From NCBI GenBank assembly GCA_964610885.1, contig CAZSWR010000081.1, positions 1 through 16,467 on the forward strand: a DNA stretch of 16,467 nucleotides, read 5' to 3'. A model generated the notes under the pieces. That model was not told where the DNA came from. It saw only the letters and a list, made by a program, of their open reading frames with translations, and did not search any database. Positions 1 through 8,324 of this stretch are shown here, piece by piece. Each line of letters begins with the position of its first letter. Position 1 is the first letter of the stretch. The DNA is from CAZSWR01 sp964610885 (lineage in GTDB: Bacteria > Bacteroidota > Ignavibacteria > Kapaibacteriales > UBA2268). Made by a program: the position numbers and the translations under genes.

Positions 1-36
1 ATTTTACGATCTGGACTTAGGTTCAATTAAAACGTT

Positions 37-609
37 TTGGACAGCTGTGATATTAAACTAATTGTGTTTAGTATAATATTCTGTTCCATAACACCTTTTG
101 CTTTCTCTGCTACTCAGATTTCACACGGGCCTTTATACGAACAGCGAGAATTAACAATTGGAAAAAATACATACAAAATGAAAGGGAAATATTTCCAAAT
201 TAGAATAATTAAAGGAAATGGATATATTGTTGATAACTATGAGGACCAGTATGGAAATGGTTGGGAGCTAGTATCTGAATATAAGGATGGTAATTTGATC
301 GAACAACATTGGAAATTTTCTGGTCCTCTTGTCTGGATTAGAGCGAGCAATAACACTTCTGACAGCAATGATTTTAATTTAATAATCTATCCGATTCCAA
401 CTTCTGGCAGGATAAATATTGAATCGAATAGCAAAGAAATTACTTCATTTTCAATTTATGATATGAATGGCGTGGCTGTTGTTCCTAATATGATTATAAA
501 TGATTCAAATACAAGCATTGATTTAGGCAATATCCCATCAGGCCAATATATTATTGAAACTGAAATTGAGAATAATAAACAATATAAACTAATTTCATTA
601 ATTAAATAA
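37..609 (+). CDS. Small secreted protein with T9SS C-terminal sorting domain
   Basis: Seen: 190 codons if translation starts at TTG 37. A stop in the same frame at 28-30 limits the start. No ATG suits the N-terminus; the alternatives are GTG 64 or, less usual, ATT 52, which would give a typical IKLIVFSII signal sequence, so the start is uncertain. Residues 7-25 form a hydrophobic signal peptide ending FAFSA. The middle (about 26-110) is unrecognised and has a Gly/Asn/Tyr-rich run near 60-80. Residues 113-190 match the type-A T9SS sorting domain: YPIPTSG, then FSIYDMNG, then IDLGNIPSGQYII, ending in KLISLIK. Known: such domains carry proteins through the T9SS to the cell surface or medium and are cleaved there. 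Inferred: an exported protein of unknown activity. It is AT-rich compared with most of the window (13 G/C in bases 181-240) and likely co-transcribed with the next gene, 12 bases downstream. Confidence 0.8.
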   Translation: MDSCDIKLIVFSIIFCSITPFAFSATQISHGPLYEQRELTIGKNTYKMKGKYFQIRIIKGNGYIVDNYEDQYGNGWELVSEYKDGNLIEQHWKFSGPLVWIRASNNTSDSNDFNLIIYPIPTSGRINIESNSKEITSFSIYDMNGVAVVPNMIINDSNTSIDLGNIPSGQYIIETEIENNKQYKLISLIK

Positions 610-621
610 GAGAGAGATGAA

Positions 622-1281
622 ATGAGAAAAGTATTTATGATCATTGCATTATCGATAATAATATCAATGAAGTCATTTGCAAACGTCCCGGAAATACTTC
701 CTGATACTTCAATGGTATATCCGGAAAATCATTCGATTTCCTTTTTAAACATGAGTTCGCAGTGCCACTATGTATGTGCTAATTACATAGGGATTGAAGA
801 TACGTTAAATGCTGAACGTTCGAAGCTTATTTTTGCGCATAATCCATCGGATTCAATATCATACTGCAATATTAGGATTTGCAAACCAAGCTTGATTGGG
901 TTTAAAAATGGAGGATCTTTTGTTAGTTTGCTAAAAGACTTCAGATCCTTGAATTACTACATGGTATTTGATACTCTGACGCTTTATATGAACACATACG
1001 CATACCTTTCGTTATTTTCCGATACCTCAAACAATATTCTCGGCTTGGATTATGGCTCGGCGCGAAAAGATTCGCAAGGCGAATTTATTTCATATCTTGT
1101 TGACTTAACTGACAACGCGCTCGATATTCCTACAAGTACAAAATATGAGGAAGTGCAAATATTCAGCAAGCCCCAAGGCGATTCCTTGGCGGAACTGTAC
1201 GACGAAACAGGGCTTTTAATTGGATTGAAATACTATTCTAGCGTACAGAATAAAACCTATGTTAAATATGTGCAGAATTAG
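622..1281 (+). CDS. Exported protein of unknown function
   Basis: Seen: 219 codons from ATG 622, preceded by a purine-rich AGAGAGAG site at about 609-616. Residues 1-20 form a signal peptide ending MKSFA, with probable cleavage before Asn21. No lipobox cysteine is present. The mature part has four cysteines in two close pairs (48/52 and 82/87), which could form disulfides after export. I recognise no family. The last about 45 residues (IFSKPQGDSLAELYDETGLLIG, ending TYVKYVQN) faintly recall a shortened T9SS sorting domain, but the usual PNP motif and spacing are missing, so I do not claim one. Context: it follows the T9SS cargo gene by 12 bases on the same strand and shares its AT-rich codon use, so the two were probably acquired and are expressed together. 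It could be a partner or accessory of that protein. Confidence 0.7.
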   Translation: MRKVFMIIALSIIISMKSFANVPEILPDTSMVYPENHSISFLNMSSQCHYVCANYIGIEDTLNAERSKLIFAHNPSDSISYCNIRICKPSLIGFKNGGSFVSLLKDFRSLNYYMVFDTLTLYMNTYAYLSLFSDTSNNILGLDYGSARKDSQGEFISYLVDLTDNALDIPTSTKYEEVQIFSKPQGDSLAELYDETGLLIGLKYYSSVQNKTYVKYVQN

Positions 1282-1353
1282 GATTACAGAAATCTAGTTT
1301 CAACCATCGCCCAATAGTTAATTCAGGCACCTGACACAAAATTTGTATTTAAT

Positions 1354-1400
1354 ACTCATCCGATGACTAACTGCAATTCTTCTTTAGTCATCGGATGAGT
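1354..1400. repeat. Perfect 17-bp inverted repeat
   Basis: The arm ACTCATCCGATGACTAA (1354-1370) is matched exactly by its reverse complement at 1384-1400, around a 13-base loop. It starts 73 bases after the stop of the upstream gene. No U-run follows on the + strand, so it is a weak intrinsic-terminator candidate. It may instead be a processing stem, an operator or a dispersed repeat. Confidence 0.8.
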
Positions 1401-1462
1401 TGCATATAGAACATTCGCTATGTGAAATAATAACTTGATGTGATGATTTCTTTTTTCCAGTT

Positions 1463-1488
1463 GTAGGGGCGGGTTCGGGACCCGCCCG
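1463..1488 (+). repeat. REP-like palindrome, GTAGGGGC-flank family (copy 1)
   Basis: Arms GGGCGGGT (1467-1474) and ACCCGCCC (1480-1487) enclose a 5-base loop, preceded by GTAG. The same core and flank recur at 2933-2956 and, inverted, at 13629-13653. An adjacent upstream block, TTGATGTGATGAT at about 1435-1447, resembles the block next to the copy at 2933. Confidence 0.8.
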
Positions 1489-1535
1489 AGATGTTGTTTA
1501 TACAGCTCAAAACCAGATATTCAGGCGAGCAAAGA

Positions 1536-1560
1536 GGGCACGAAATTTCGTGCCCCTACT
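1536..1560 (-). repeat. REP-like palindrome with a different core (copy 2)
   Basis: GGGCACGAAATTTCGTGCCC (1536-1555) is a perfect 20-base palindrome. It is followed by CTACT, so on the - strand it reads AGTAGGGGC then the palindrome. It shares its flank with the GGGCGGGT copies but has an unrelated core, suggesting one family with variable centres. Confidence 0.75.
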
Positions 1561-1596
1561 CTATTTAAAAGCCTGAAGATCGTGGCTTTGCCCGAA

Positions 1597-1619
1597 GTAG
1601 GGGCGAGGTATCCCGCCCT
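1597..1619 (+). repeat. REP-like imperfect palindrome (copy 3)
   Basis: GTAGGGGCGAGG followed by TATCCCGCCC is an imperfect palindrome with the same GTAGGGGC flank as its neighbours. It lies 41 bases after copy 2, making a local cluster of three. Confidence 0.65.
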
Positions 1620-1682
1620 CACATTCAACATTGGTCCTATCAGGAACTATTCTATCTGGCTAAAGTTTACGGCAAAGACCTT

Positions 1683-1725
1683 CCTCGCACCCTTCGCCCT
1701 CCGGGAGAAGGGCTGGGGGTGAGGG
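1683..1725. repeat. GC-rich imperfect inverted repeat (CCTC...GAGG type)
   Basis: CCTCGCACCCTTCGCCC on the left and GAAGGGCTGGGGGTGAGG on the right form an imperfect inverted repeat around a CCTCCGGGA centre. The sequence type (CCTCACCC / CCCTCCGGGAG) resembles intergenic repeats seen in many unrelated bacterial genomes. The following A-run makes a terminator for - strand transcription conceivable, but no - strand gene ends here. Confidence 0.6.
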
Positions 1726-1959
1726 AAAAAGTTGAAGTATGACTCCTTTAGTGCTTTATGGTTTGTTGATTCTTCCCCATACAATTCGCTTTAGAACCAC
1801 AGATTTCAAGCATTCACGCACGATTATCATAAATCATAATCAAAAGTATTGTATGGAATAATTAGTTTTTTTCCGATTTTAGGAACAAAATCCGTAAATT
1901 GCCGTTTATGATTGTATGGAAAATTGCAATCTATATTATATAATTATTGAAAAAAGAAA
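1726..1959 (+). promoter_or_regulatory. mlaD upstream region with three copies of a 9-mer
   Basis: No gene is visible here. ATTGTATGG occurs at 1848-1856 and 1911-1919, both followed by AA, and inverted as CCATACAAT at 1777-1785, all within 185 bases of the mlaD start. A weak -7-like TAAATTG lies at 1895-1901. The repeated 9-mer could be a regulator site or part of a decayed repeat. The sequence alone cannot say which. Confidence 0.3.
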
Positions 1960-2907
1960 ATGAATCCATCCAAATCATTGGAAATAAAAGTTGGTATTGT
2001 GTCGCTTTCGGCCATCATTCTTCTTGTCTTGGGATTGTCCTTCGGCAAGGGGCTGGACTTGTCCCCAAGCAAGGCACAGGTGAAGTTCCGTTTCGAGAAT
2101 TCCGGCGGCATCGCAAAGAACGCCCCGATAATGATTAACGGCGTCAAGAGAGGATCCGTCGTAGAGGTTACTAACGACAATGGCGGCGTGCTCGTCGTCG
2201 GCCAATTGGACAACATAGACGACCTGCATTCCGATGTCTCGGCGAGAATTTCCGTCCTCGAGATCACCGGCGGAAAGAAAATCGAGATTTTCCCCGGGAA
2301 GTCCGCCACGCCTTTCAGTCCGAGCGGCGAAATCAAAGGTATAACCTCGGCAGACATTGCCGACCTCGTAACTTTGGGCGGCGACCTGAGCAAAGACGCA
2401 ACGACGCTCGTCCGGCGCATCGACACCATAGCCGCGCGCGCTTCGGAACTGCTGGCCGACGGCAAGGTTACAGCGCAACTGCGCCAGACGATAAATGAGA
2501 CCGCCGAAATGGTATCGACCATTAACCAAGCGCTCGCCACGAATATGAAAGATATTAATTCGATCGTTAGAAATATCAAATCGATTACCGAAAATCTTAG
2601 CGATGACTATGCGGACTACGAACCGCGAATCAAAGCACTTGTGGGGCGTTTGGAGAAAATCGCCGACAATTCCAATTCGCTGCTGGTCCGCGCGGACTCG
2701 GCGCTGGCCAATGCAGACAAGCTGATCGGCAATACAAATGGCTTGGTTACCGACGTGAAAACCGGCAAAGGATTCGCCACCAAACTGCTCTACGACGAAC
2801 AATTCAGCAAAAGTATAGATTCCACCCTGATTTCGGTCAAGGCATTGGTCGATCAGATCAAACAATACGGCATCAATGCAAACGTAAGGCTTGGCTCCCG
2901 CCCGTAG
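1960..2907 (+). CDS. mlaD: MCE (MlaD-family) lipid-transport protein
   Basis: Known role: MCE proteins are anchored in the inner membrane, form hexameric rings in the periplasm, and pass phospholipids or other hydrophobic molecules between inner and outer membranes, usually with an MlaE permease and MlaF ATPase. Seen: 315 codons. ATG 1960 follows an A-rich leader, common in Bacteroidota. Residues 8-29 form one transmembrane helix. The MCE domain spans about 38-114, with IMINGVKRGSVVEV and ISVLEITGGKKIEI as the recognisable strands. Residues 140-265 are helical and rich in Ala, Leu, Ile and Asp, as expected of a coiled-coil tube or stalk. The tail GKGFATKLLYDEQFSKSIDS matches the ending common in Bacteroidota MlaD proteins. 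Odd: no mlaE or mlaF lies next to it, so it is an orphan within this window. It ends tail to tail with the tamB-like gene. The family is secure; the specific substrate is unknown. Confidence 0.92.
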   Translation: MNPSKSLEIKVGIVSLSAIILLVLGLSFGKGLDLSPSKAQVKFRFENSGGIAKNAPIMINGVKRGSVVEVTNDNGGVLVVGQLDNIDDLHSDVSARISVLEITGGKKIEIFPGKSATPFSPSGEIKGITSADIADLVTLGGDLSKDATTLVRRIDTIAARASELLADGKVTAQLRQTINETAEMVSTINQALATNMKDINSIVRNIKSITENLSDDYADYEPRIKALVGRLEKIADNSNSLLVRADSALANADKLIGNTNGLVTDVKTGKGFATKLLYDEQFSKSIDSTLISVKALVDQIKQYGINANVRLGSRP

Positions 2908-2932
2908 TATGAAATTGAGGCGACTGCTTGTG

Positions 2933-2960
2933 TAGGGGCGGGTTTGGAACCCGCCCTTTT
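2933..2960 (+). terminator. REP-like palindrome (copy 4), possible mlaD terminator
   Basis: GTAGGGGCGGGTT, loop TGG, then AACCCGCCC (arms 2936-2944 and 2948-2956) is a perfect 9-bp GC-rich stem followed by TTTT. It begins 25 bases after the mlaD stop and could end that transcript. It is also a member of the GTAGGGGC repeat family, so termination may be a secondary role. Confidence 0.6.
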
Positions 2961-2970
2961 GATTAATTAA

Positions 2971-3028
2971 TTAGCTGATGTGATGATGAGCAAAAAAAAG
3001 TTGCAAGTGGAAAGTTGCAAGTAATAAA
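2971..3028 (+). repeat. Composite intergenic repeat, site A
   Basis: TTAGCTGATGTGATGATGAG (2971-2990) is followed by an A-run and two copies of AAGTTGCAAGT (2999-3022). The same two blocks in the same order occur at 13347-13420, and a diverged version at 8052-8110. It sits directly after REP copy 4, between two convergent genes. Confidence 0.7.
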
Positions 3029-3126
3029 TATTCCAAATCATACTTAGTTTATTGCTATAGTAATCACTCGCGCAGGCGGGAATCTCTACTTTTTGCGAAT
3101 AATTTCTCGAATTTTTCCGTTCGTGG

Positions 3127-6100
3127 CTACCAGCTGCCGCCGAATTTCAGTTTCACTTCCCAGGCCTTTTGGTTGCGGTTAGTGGTTTGGGCGGTGTTTG
3201 TGGCTGCAGTTATCTGCAAAATAATGTTATTAAGCAGCTCCGGATGCAGCACGAGAGGCAAAGGAATATCAATAGAGAATTCGTTGTTGTTCGTAAGGTC
3301 CGAGACCGTGCCTCCGATCCTCCATACCACATTCCCAAAGAGTACGCCCGAAATCTTGAGCCGAGCCGTTTCGAACGAGCCTTGCGTCATGTCCAAATCG
3401 GCATTCTGAATAATGGCGTTGCCGCCGAGCGCGCTCGTTATCGTCGATGCGAGGGCCGACGAAATTGCTACGCCCTTCAGGTCGTTCATGAAGCTGCCCG
3501 AAGATTGCGATGGGGAAATAAGGTCGCTTTTCCGCCTGTTCGCCAAAAGTAGCGTTATGGCATCCTCGAAGATTTGGGACGAATCCCCAACGCCTGCGTT
3601 TTGTCCGATTGTGTATCCGAAACTGATGTTCGGGCGGTTTTTCGTACCGGTTATTGATATATTCACAGTGAAATCGGTCATTTTGCTGTCCACGGTGGTC
3701 TGCCCGGAATACGATGCCAATAGCGCGATTCCCGGATTGTCGATCGAACCGGTCGGGAAAGTGATGTTGCCGGTGGTGCTGAGCGTCTTGAAGAAACTAA
3801 GCTTGGAGCCTTCTTTTAGCAAGATTTTGCCCAGAATCTTGGGATAGTTGCGCCCTTCCATCTCCACGATTAGTGGCTCTCTCGGATTGGCAGTGCCGAT
3901 GTCTGCGTAGATCTGCGTGTTGAACGTCTGAAGTCCGATCTGCATGGTAACAATGAACTTCCCGAGGAAGCGGACGCTCAGCCGGTACTTCATCAGATCG
4001 ACAATGCTCGCTTTGGGCAATTCCTCGACCTTTGAGGCGGTATCGGCCGGTTGGGCTTCGGTGAAAACTGAATCAATTACAGCTGTTCGGTTCGCTGTGT
4101 GGTAGATAACGCGGGACGTAACCGCTTGCGAAGCGATTGTATTGGGCATCGTAAGGCTTGCGTCGAGCACGTTAACGTCCCCCTCCAGGACTGGCGCTTC
4201 GAGGGAGCCATGGAAGGAAAGCCCTGACTTCCCGGTCGAAATAACGAACGGGCCATACATGGTCGGCATTGGCTTCATCGAGGCCTTGTTCATCAGCATG
4301 ATGCCGTCGGAGAAGATATTGAGTTCGATATTCTTGATCGTGAAATTCTCGTGCTGGATGCGGCCGGAGATGTTGGCGCTGCCTTTAGGGTAGTCGTCCG
4401 ATACGTTGCGAAGCGAAATAGCTTTGACTATAAATTCTTTCGAGTCGATGGCGATGTCTGCATCGAAATTATAAAACAGGTTATTGGGGTCGAGCAGGAA
4501 GCTGCCGTTTTTAACCTTTGCCCCGCCGGTCAGTGTGTATGATTCGATATCGCCATAAGCACTAATATCGGCATCGAACCAACCGCTCAGCTTGCTGATC
4601 GACGGCACGAATGGCGATATTATTTCGAGTGGAGTTTTCACTCCATTGGCCACTATGTCCACCTTTGCGGCGTGGTGCGTACGCTTTTCGACGCCCGAAA
4701 ACCCTAAGTTCATTGGGAAAGAACGGACGTCCACATCGAATATATTCTTCTTTTTGCCATTTTCAGTCCTGGTTATTGCTGCTTTGCCCTTGATGACGGA
4801 ATCGGCATGGCTAAGCGATCCGGAGAACACGCCAAGTGGTATTTTTTTATAGAAGAGTTCGCTCGTCGCGAAGTTCATATCGATCAATGGCGATTGCATG
4901 GTGCCACGAAGCGAAACCGAAGCTCTGTCCACTCTGCCGGAGAGCTGACGAAGCTCGGCCGGAGCAGCATCGCCAAGCAATTGAGTAGCAAGGTTCAGCG
5001 GCATTGAATCCACCGTCAGGACGAAATCCTTGAACGAACCATTTGCAAAGACGCCGCTCGCGTTCACAATCTCTGAATTGCTCCGAAACAGGCACAGCGA
5101 ATCAATCGAAAGGCCCGACCGGCTCACGGTTAGCTTGATATTGCCACGGTTCTGCCAGTGCAGGTTGTCCTTGTAGTTGAAACGAAGGCGCGACGCATCG
5201 ACGACGAGCCTATCGGCATACAGATTCAGGTTGCTAACGAGCGTTACTTCGTATTGCCTGTTAATCTTCATTCCTGTGATGATTTCGGCATGGCCATCCA
5301 CGAGGGCCACGTTCACTCGGGGCTTGTCTATTCGGACATCGTTGAGGAAAATCGTATTGTCTCCCTCGAGAGACAGGTCCAGCGATTTGATTTCCGGCAG
5401 AGAGTCCCGAAGCACCATTTCGAGGCTGCCATAGATGTTCACCGGCAGGCATTTCACGCGCGAGCCATTTGTGCTATATTCGAAATCGGTAACTAATACC
5501 TTTTTAATATCCAAACGAGTAATCGTGTCCGACGCCACCAATGAAATATCCGCTTCTGCGTTGGCAATCAGGTTCGTGCCCTTGGGCAGGAAGGCCGCAA
5601 TGGGCGAAAGGTCGATGATTTTGCCTTTGATCGAAATGGAAAGCGGAGCGAAGGCGGCGGTTTTGCTGAATTCCTTTGTAAGGTCCACCAACGATGAATC
5701 GAAACTCAGCTCGGTAACTGTCCTGTCGATGAATTCCGAGAGCTTTGCGCCCTGATTGGAAAGCATTCCGAGCAGCGTCGAAAAGTCGAAATCGCCGGAC
5801 AAAGTGCCCTCTACGTATGGCGAAACTACTGTGATGGAGCGGAATTCGTCGCCCTCGTGGTCGGCCTCCACGGAAAACTCGAACGGGAAAAGTGCCTTGT
5901 CTCCGAAGTCGCATTCGTCGATCGATGCTTTAATATTTGTCTTTAAGCTGTCGGGATGCAATCCTGATCCGTTGATTTGGAAATTTGCGCTCAGTTGGCG
6001 TGGCATTGCACTGTTGGAGAGCAATTTATCGACGGCCAAATTCGCGATTGAGCAATGCAGCGAATAAACCGGCAGTTTCGGATTGGCCATGTTTATTTCG

Positions 6101-7749
6101 CCGCTGAGCACGACGGACTGCTTTTCGTTTTCGTTGCTGCCGAAGAAAGTATTATCAATTGCTTTCTTGGGATAGAATCCGACTGTGTCCAAGCGGACGA
6201 CAGCCCTGTCGATACGGGCCAAGACGTGCAATTCGTCTATCGGAATCTCGCCATAGCGCGAATCGTACACTGTTATGTCGGCATCGGCCTTCATTTGGGC
6301 CAAATCGGTACCTGTGCCGCTGGCCTTCACCCTCGCATTGAAATCTCCGGCCAATGACGGATTCCTCAGTAGCGAGGCGGGATTGATATTGCTGATGTCT
6401 ATATCGGTTTTGTATGTCAGCTCGGGAGAGAAAACGAGCGAAACCTTGCCACGGGCATTGCCAATCGTGCTTTCGGCGTTCAGATCGATGTCGAAGTGTT
6501 TCGTGTCGCCGACGATCCTTGTTTCCTTGATCGATAGAAATTCGAATTGCGGAATGGTGCCGGCCAAATCTTTAGGCAGGTTCCTTTCGAAGTCCTTATA
6601 GTAAATTTTCGATTGGTGCACGGTGGCGTCGAATTGAATGTCCTGCGGGTGCGACAGATTGATGAACCGGCCCTTGAACAGCAAAGACGTCTGGCCGGCA
6701 TTGACGAGCATTCGCTTGATGTCCAGGTCGCTCATGTTCCCAAGTATTTCGGCGGAAAAGCTCGGCACGCCCTCGAAGACGGGGTCGAAACTGCCGAAAC
6801 GGGAAATATCGGGCAAGCCGACCGACGGGGATTCGATGAACAAATGTAGAATTGATTTGTCCAGGGCAGCGGCGTCCACAGTCGAAAAAACGTTGATCTT
6901 TTGCCAATCGCCGCGCAGGTATAGTTTGGTGTAGTCTGTATATAGTCCCAATTCGTCCAGCGTTACGTGGGACGAATCGAGTATTGCATTCATATAAAGC
7001 TTCTTCAGCCGGATCCCAGAGTTGATCTCTCGGAACGAAACATTGTTCAAGCGGATGCGCGCGCTGTTGTCCTGAAGGAAGTACTCCAGGGCCAGATCCA
7101 CGTTGATGCTGTCCAGCTGCATATCGAAGTAGTTCACGAACGGACTCTTGATCAGGTCCATATAGAGCGAATCGATCATCGAGAATTTGCCATCGCTGAC
7201 CCTGACGGATTTCAGGTTCACCAACCAACTGGGCGGCGCCGAGGGTTCCGATGGCGGGGCGGGCTGGCTGGGCTTTGCGATCTTGTTCACGTTCCAATTG
7301 CTGTCGGCCTTCGAACGCAGCAGGCGGATGACCGGTCGGGAAACTTCAATTTTCTCGATTTCCACCTGTTGATCGAATAATTTGCCGTAATTCGGATCGA
7401 TATACAACTTCTGCACGTTCGCAATAGTATCGCCCGACCCGAGCAAACGCAAGCCTTCGACGGTGATCCCTTTGAACGGGTTGAAGCCAACTTCGTCGAT
7501 TTCGACCCGCGCGGCTATGTTCTCGTTTGCATAATTGACGGCCATGCCGAGCATCCAAGAGCGGAATCCGGAGGTCTGAGTGAGCAGCACAAGCGTCAGC
7601 GATAGCACCAATAGCAGAAACAGAAAAGACACCACCAGCCTGAAACCCAGGCGTAGCAATTTCTTAACGAAGCCTCCGAAAGTCCTTCGGGGCCGCTTTG
7701 GCGCGTCGCGCTCAATATTTACTTCTGTTTCTTCCAACCGCTCCTGCAT
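3127..7749 (-). CDS. tamB: TamB-like envelope translocation/assembly protein (DUF490)
   Basis: Known role: TamB/AsmA-like proteins are anchored in the inner membrane and form a long beta-groove across the periplasm. They are linked to outer-membrane protein assembly (with TamA or BamA) and to phospholipid transport to the outer membrane. Seen: 1540 codons from ATG 7749. The N-terminus is basic and cytoplasmic (KRPRR, 18-22), followed by a transmembrane segment at about 36-57. A Pro-rich linker lies at 160-174. A very long beta-rich region follows, with recurring short alternating strands and AsmA-like phrases such as NIKLTVSRSGLSIDS. The last about 350 residues match the TamB C-terminal domain (LLKEGSKLSFFKT, ITGTKNRPNISFG, FEDAITLLLANRR), ending in KLKFGGSW. 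Length is in the range of large family members. Context: convergent with mlaD, divergent from the 8427 unit; no BamA or TamA neighbour is present. The start has only a weak A-rich binding site. Family confident; exact role inferred. Confidence 0.9.
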   Translation of the reverse strand: MQERLEETEVNIERDAPKRPRRTFGGFVKKLLRLGFRLVVSFLFLLLVLSLTLVLLTQTSGFRSWMLGMAVNYANENIAARVEIDEVGFNPFKGITVEGLRLLGSGDTIANVQKLYIDPNYGKLFDQQVEIEKIEVSRPVIRLLRSKADSNWNVNKIAKPSQPAPPSEPSAPPSWLVNLKSVRVSDGKFSMIDSLYMDLIKSPFVNYFDMQLDSINVDLALEYFLQDNSARIRLNNVSFREINSGIRLKKLYMNAILDSSHVTLDELGLYTDYTKLYLRGDWQKINVFSTVDAAALDKSILHLFIESPSVGLPDISRFGSFDPVFEGVPSFSAEILGNMSDLDIKRMLVNAGQTSLLFKGRFINLSHPQDIQFDATVHQSKIYYKDFERNLPKDLAGTIPQFEFLSIKETRIVGDTKHFDIDLNAESTIGNARGKVSLVFSPELTYKTDIDISNINPASLLRNPSLAGDFNARVKASGTGTDLAQMKADADITVYDSRYGEIPIDELHVLARIDRAVVRLDTVGFYPKKAIDNTFFGSNENEKQSVVLSGEINMANPKLPVYSLHCSIANLAVDKLLSNSAMPRQLSANFQINGSGLHPDSLKTNIKASIDECDFGDKALFPFEFSVEADHEGDEFRSITVVSPYVEGTLSGDFDFSTLLGMLSNQGAKLSEFIDRTVTELSFDSSLVDLTKEFSKTAAFAPLSISIKGKIIDLSPIAAFLPKGTNLIANAEADISLVASDTITRLDIKKVLVTDFEYSTNGSRVKCLPVNIYGSLEMVLRDSLPEIKSLDLSLEGDNTIFLNDVRIDKPRVNVALVDGHAEIITGMKINRQYEVTLVSNLNLYADRLVVDASRLRFNYKDNLHWQNRGNIKLTVSRSGLSIDSLCLFRSNSEIVNASGVFANGSFKDFVLTVDSMPLNLATQLLGDAAPAELRQLSGRVDRASVSLRGTMQSPLIDMNFATSELFYKKIPLGVFSGSLSHADSVIKGKAAITRTENGKKKNIFDVDVRSFPMNLGFSGVEKRTHHAAKVDIVANGVKTPLEIISPFVPSISKLSGWFDADISAYGDIESYTLTGGAKVKNGSFLLDPNNLFYNFDADIAIDSKEFIVKAISLRNVSDDYPKGSANISGRIQHENFTIKNIELNIFSDGIMLMNKASMKPMPTMYGPFVISTGKSGLSFHGSLEAPVLEGDVNVLDASLTMPNTIASQAVTSRVIYHTANRTAVIDSVFTEAQPADTASKVEELPKASIVDLMKYRLSVRFLGKFIVTMQIGLQTFNTQIYADIGTANPREPLIVEMEGRNYPKILGKILLKEGSKLSFFKTLSTTGNITFPTGSIDNPGIALLASYSGQTTVDSKMTDFTVNISITGTKNRPNISFGYTIGQNAGVGDSSQIFEDAITLLLANRRKSDLISPSQSSGSFMNDLKGVAISSALASTITSALGGNAIIQNADLDMTQGSFETARLKISGVLFGNVVWRIGGTVSDLTNNNEFSIDIPLPLVLHPELLNNIILQITAATNTAQTTNRNQKAWEVKLKFGGSW

Positions 7750-8049
7750 TTTTCGATATTTCTAATATAAGGAAAAATGAATTCCTATTAATCTTTCCTC
7801 GTCGTCATTGCTCTGCCCTTGAAAAATAAAGTGGCAGCCGCCACCTTACCTACAGCTGTTTGTACTGCCCCAGCGGATTAGCTCGGAGCCAAAGAAATGG
7901 TCGGCCTCCGTAGTTTTAGTACGAGATTATCATTATCAAGTAACTTGCCAAAAACCTCTCGAAGGCAAAAAACAAACGTTTTGCACCCGTACATTAGTGT
8001 ACCATTATTAAAATAATGAAAATCATCGAGATTAACGAAACAAAATAAG
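7750..8049. other. Gene-free divergent region with hairpins
   Basis: I see no gene here. It holds three small inverted repeats: GTGGC-AGCC-GCCAC (7831-7844), CGGAG...CTCCG (7884-7910) and GTACA-TTAG-TGTAC (7989-8002). The region must carry the tamB promoter on the - strand, but I find no convincing -7 box. The GTACATTAGTGTAC palindrome is operator-like, without further support. Confidence 0.4.
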
Positions 8050-8051
8050 CG

Positions 8052-8296
8052 GTTGATGAGCTTATGTGTTGATAAAAAGTTGCAAGTAAAAAAGGTAAAA
8101 GTAGCAAGTCAACTCAATTCAGGACAAGACATGCTTGTACCTTTACCCTTGCAACTTGACACTCTCATTCATACCAATCAGAATAATAAAATGAATCACA
8201 GTTCAGGCGTATATTCTTGCTTGTCCCTTTCCCCTTGTACCTTTCAACTATCAATCACAGTTCAGACAATCAGCACATCAACTAATACTCGCCAAA
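8052..8296. repeat. Composite intergenic repeat, site B
   Basis: The left end reads GTTGATGAGC, then TTATGTGTTGAT, then AAAAAGTTGCAAGT (8074-8087). The right part carries inverted arms: CCCTTGCAACTTG near 8147-8159, then CTTGTACCTTT near 8234-8244. Next comes AGTTCAGACAATCA (8259-8272), followed by CACATCAACTAAT. The blocks match sites A and C. The region thus looks bracketed by loosely inverted ends. Any reading frame through it is low-complexity and not a likely gene. Confidence 0.65.
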
Positions 8297-8324
8297 TACC
8301 CATCCGGTGATTATAATCTTCCCC

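Noticed and set aside
1975..2865. 296-codon open frame on the - strand across mlaD
   Set aside because: MlaD is clear on the + strand; this is its GC-biased shadow.
8053..8310. 85-codon open frame on the + strand in the intergenic region
   Set aside because: It runs through GTTGCAAG-type repeats and their inverted copies; the translation is low-complexity and no binding site precedes it.
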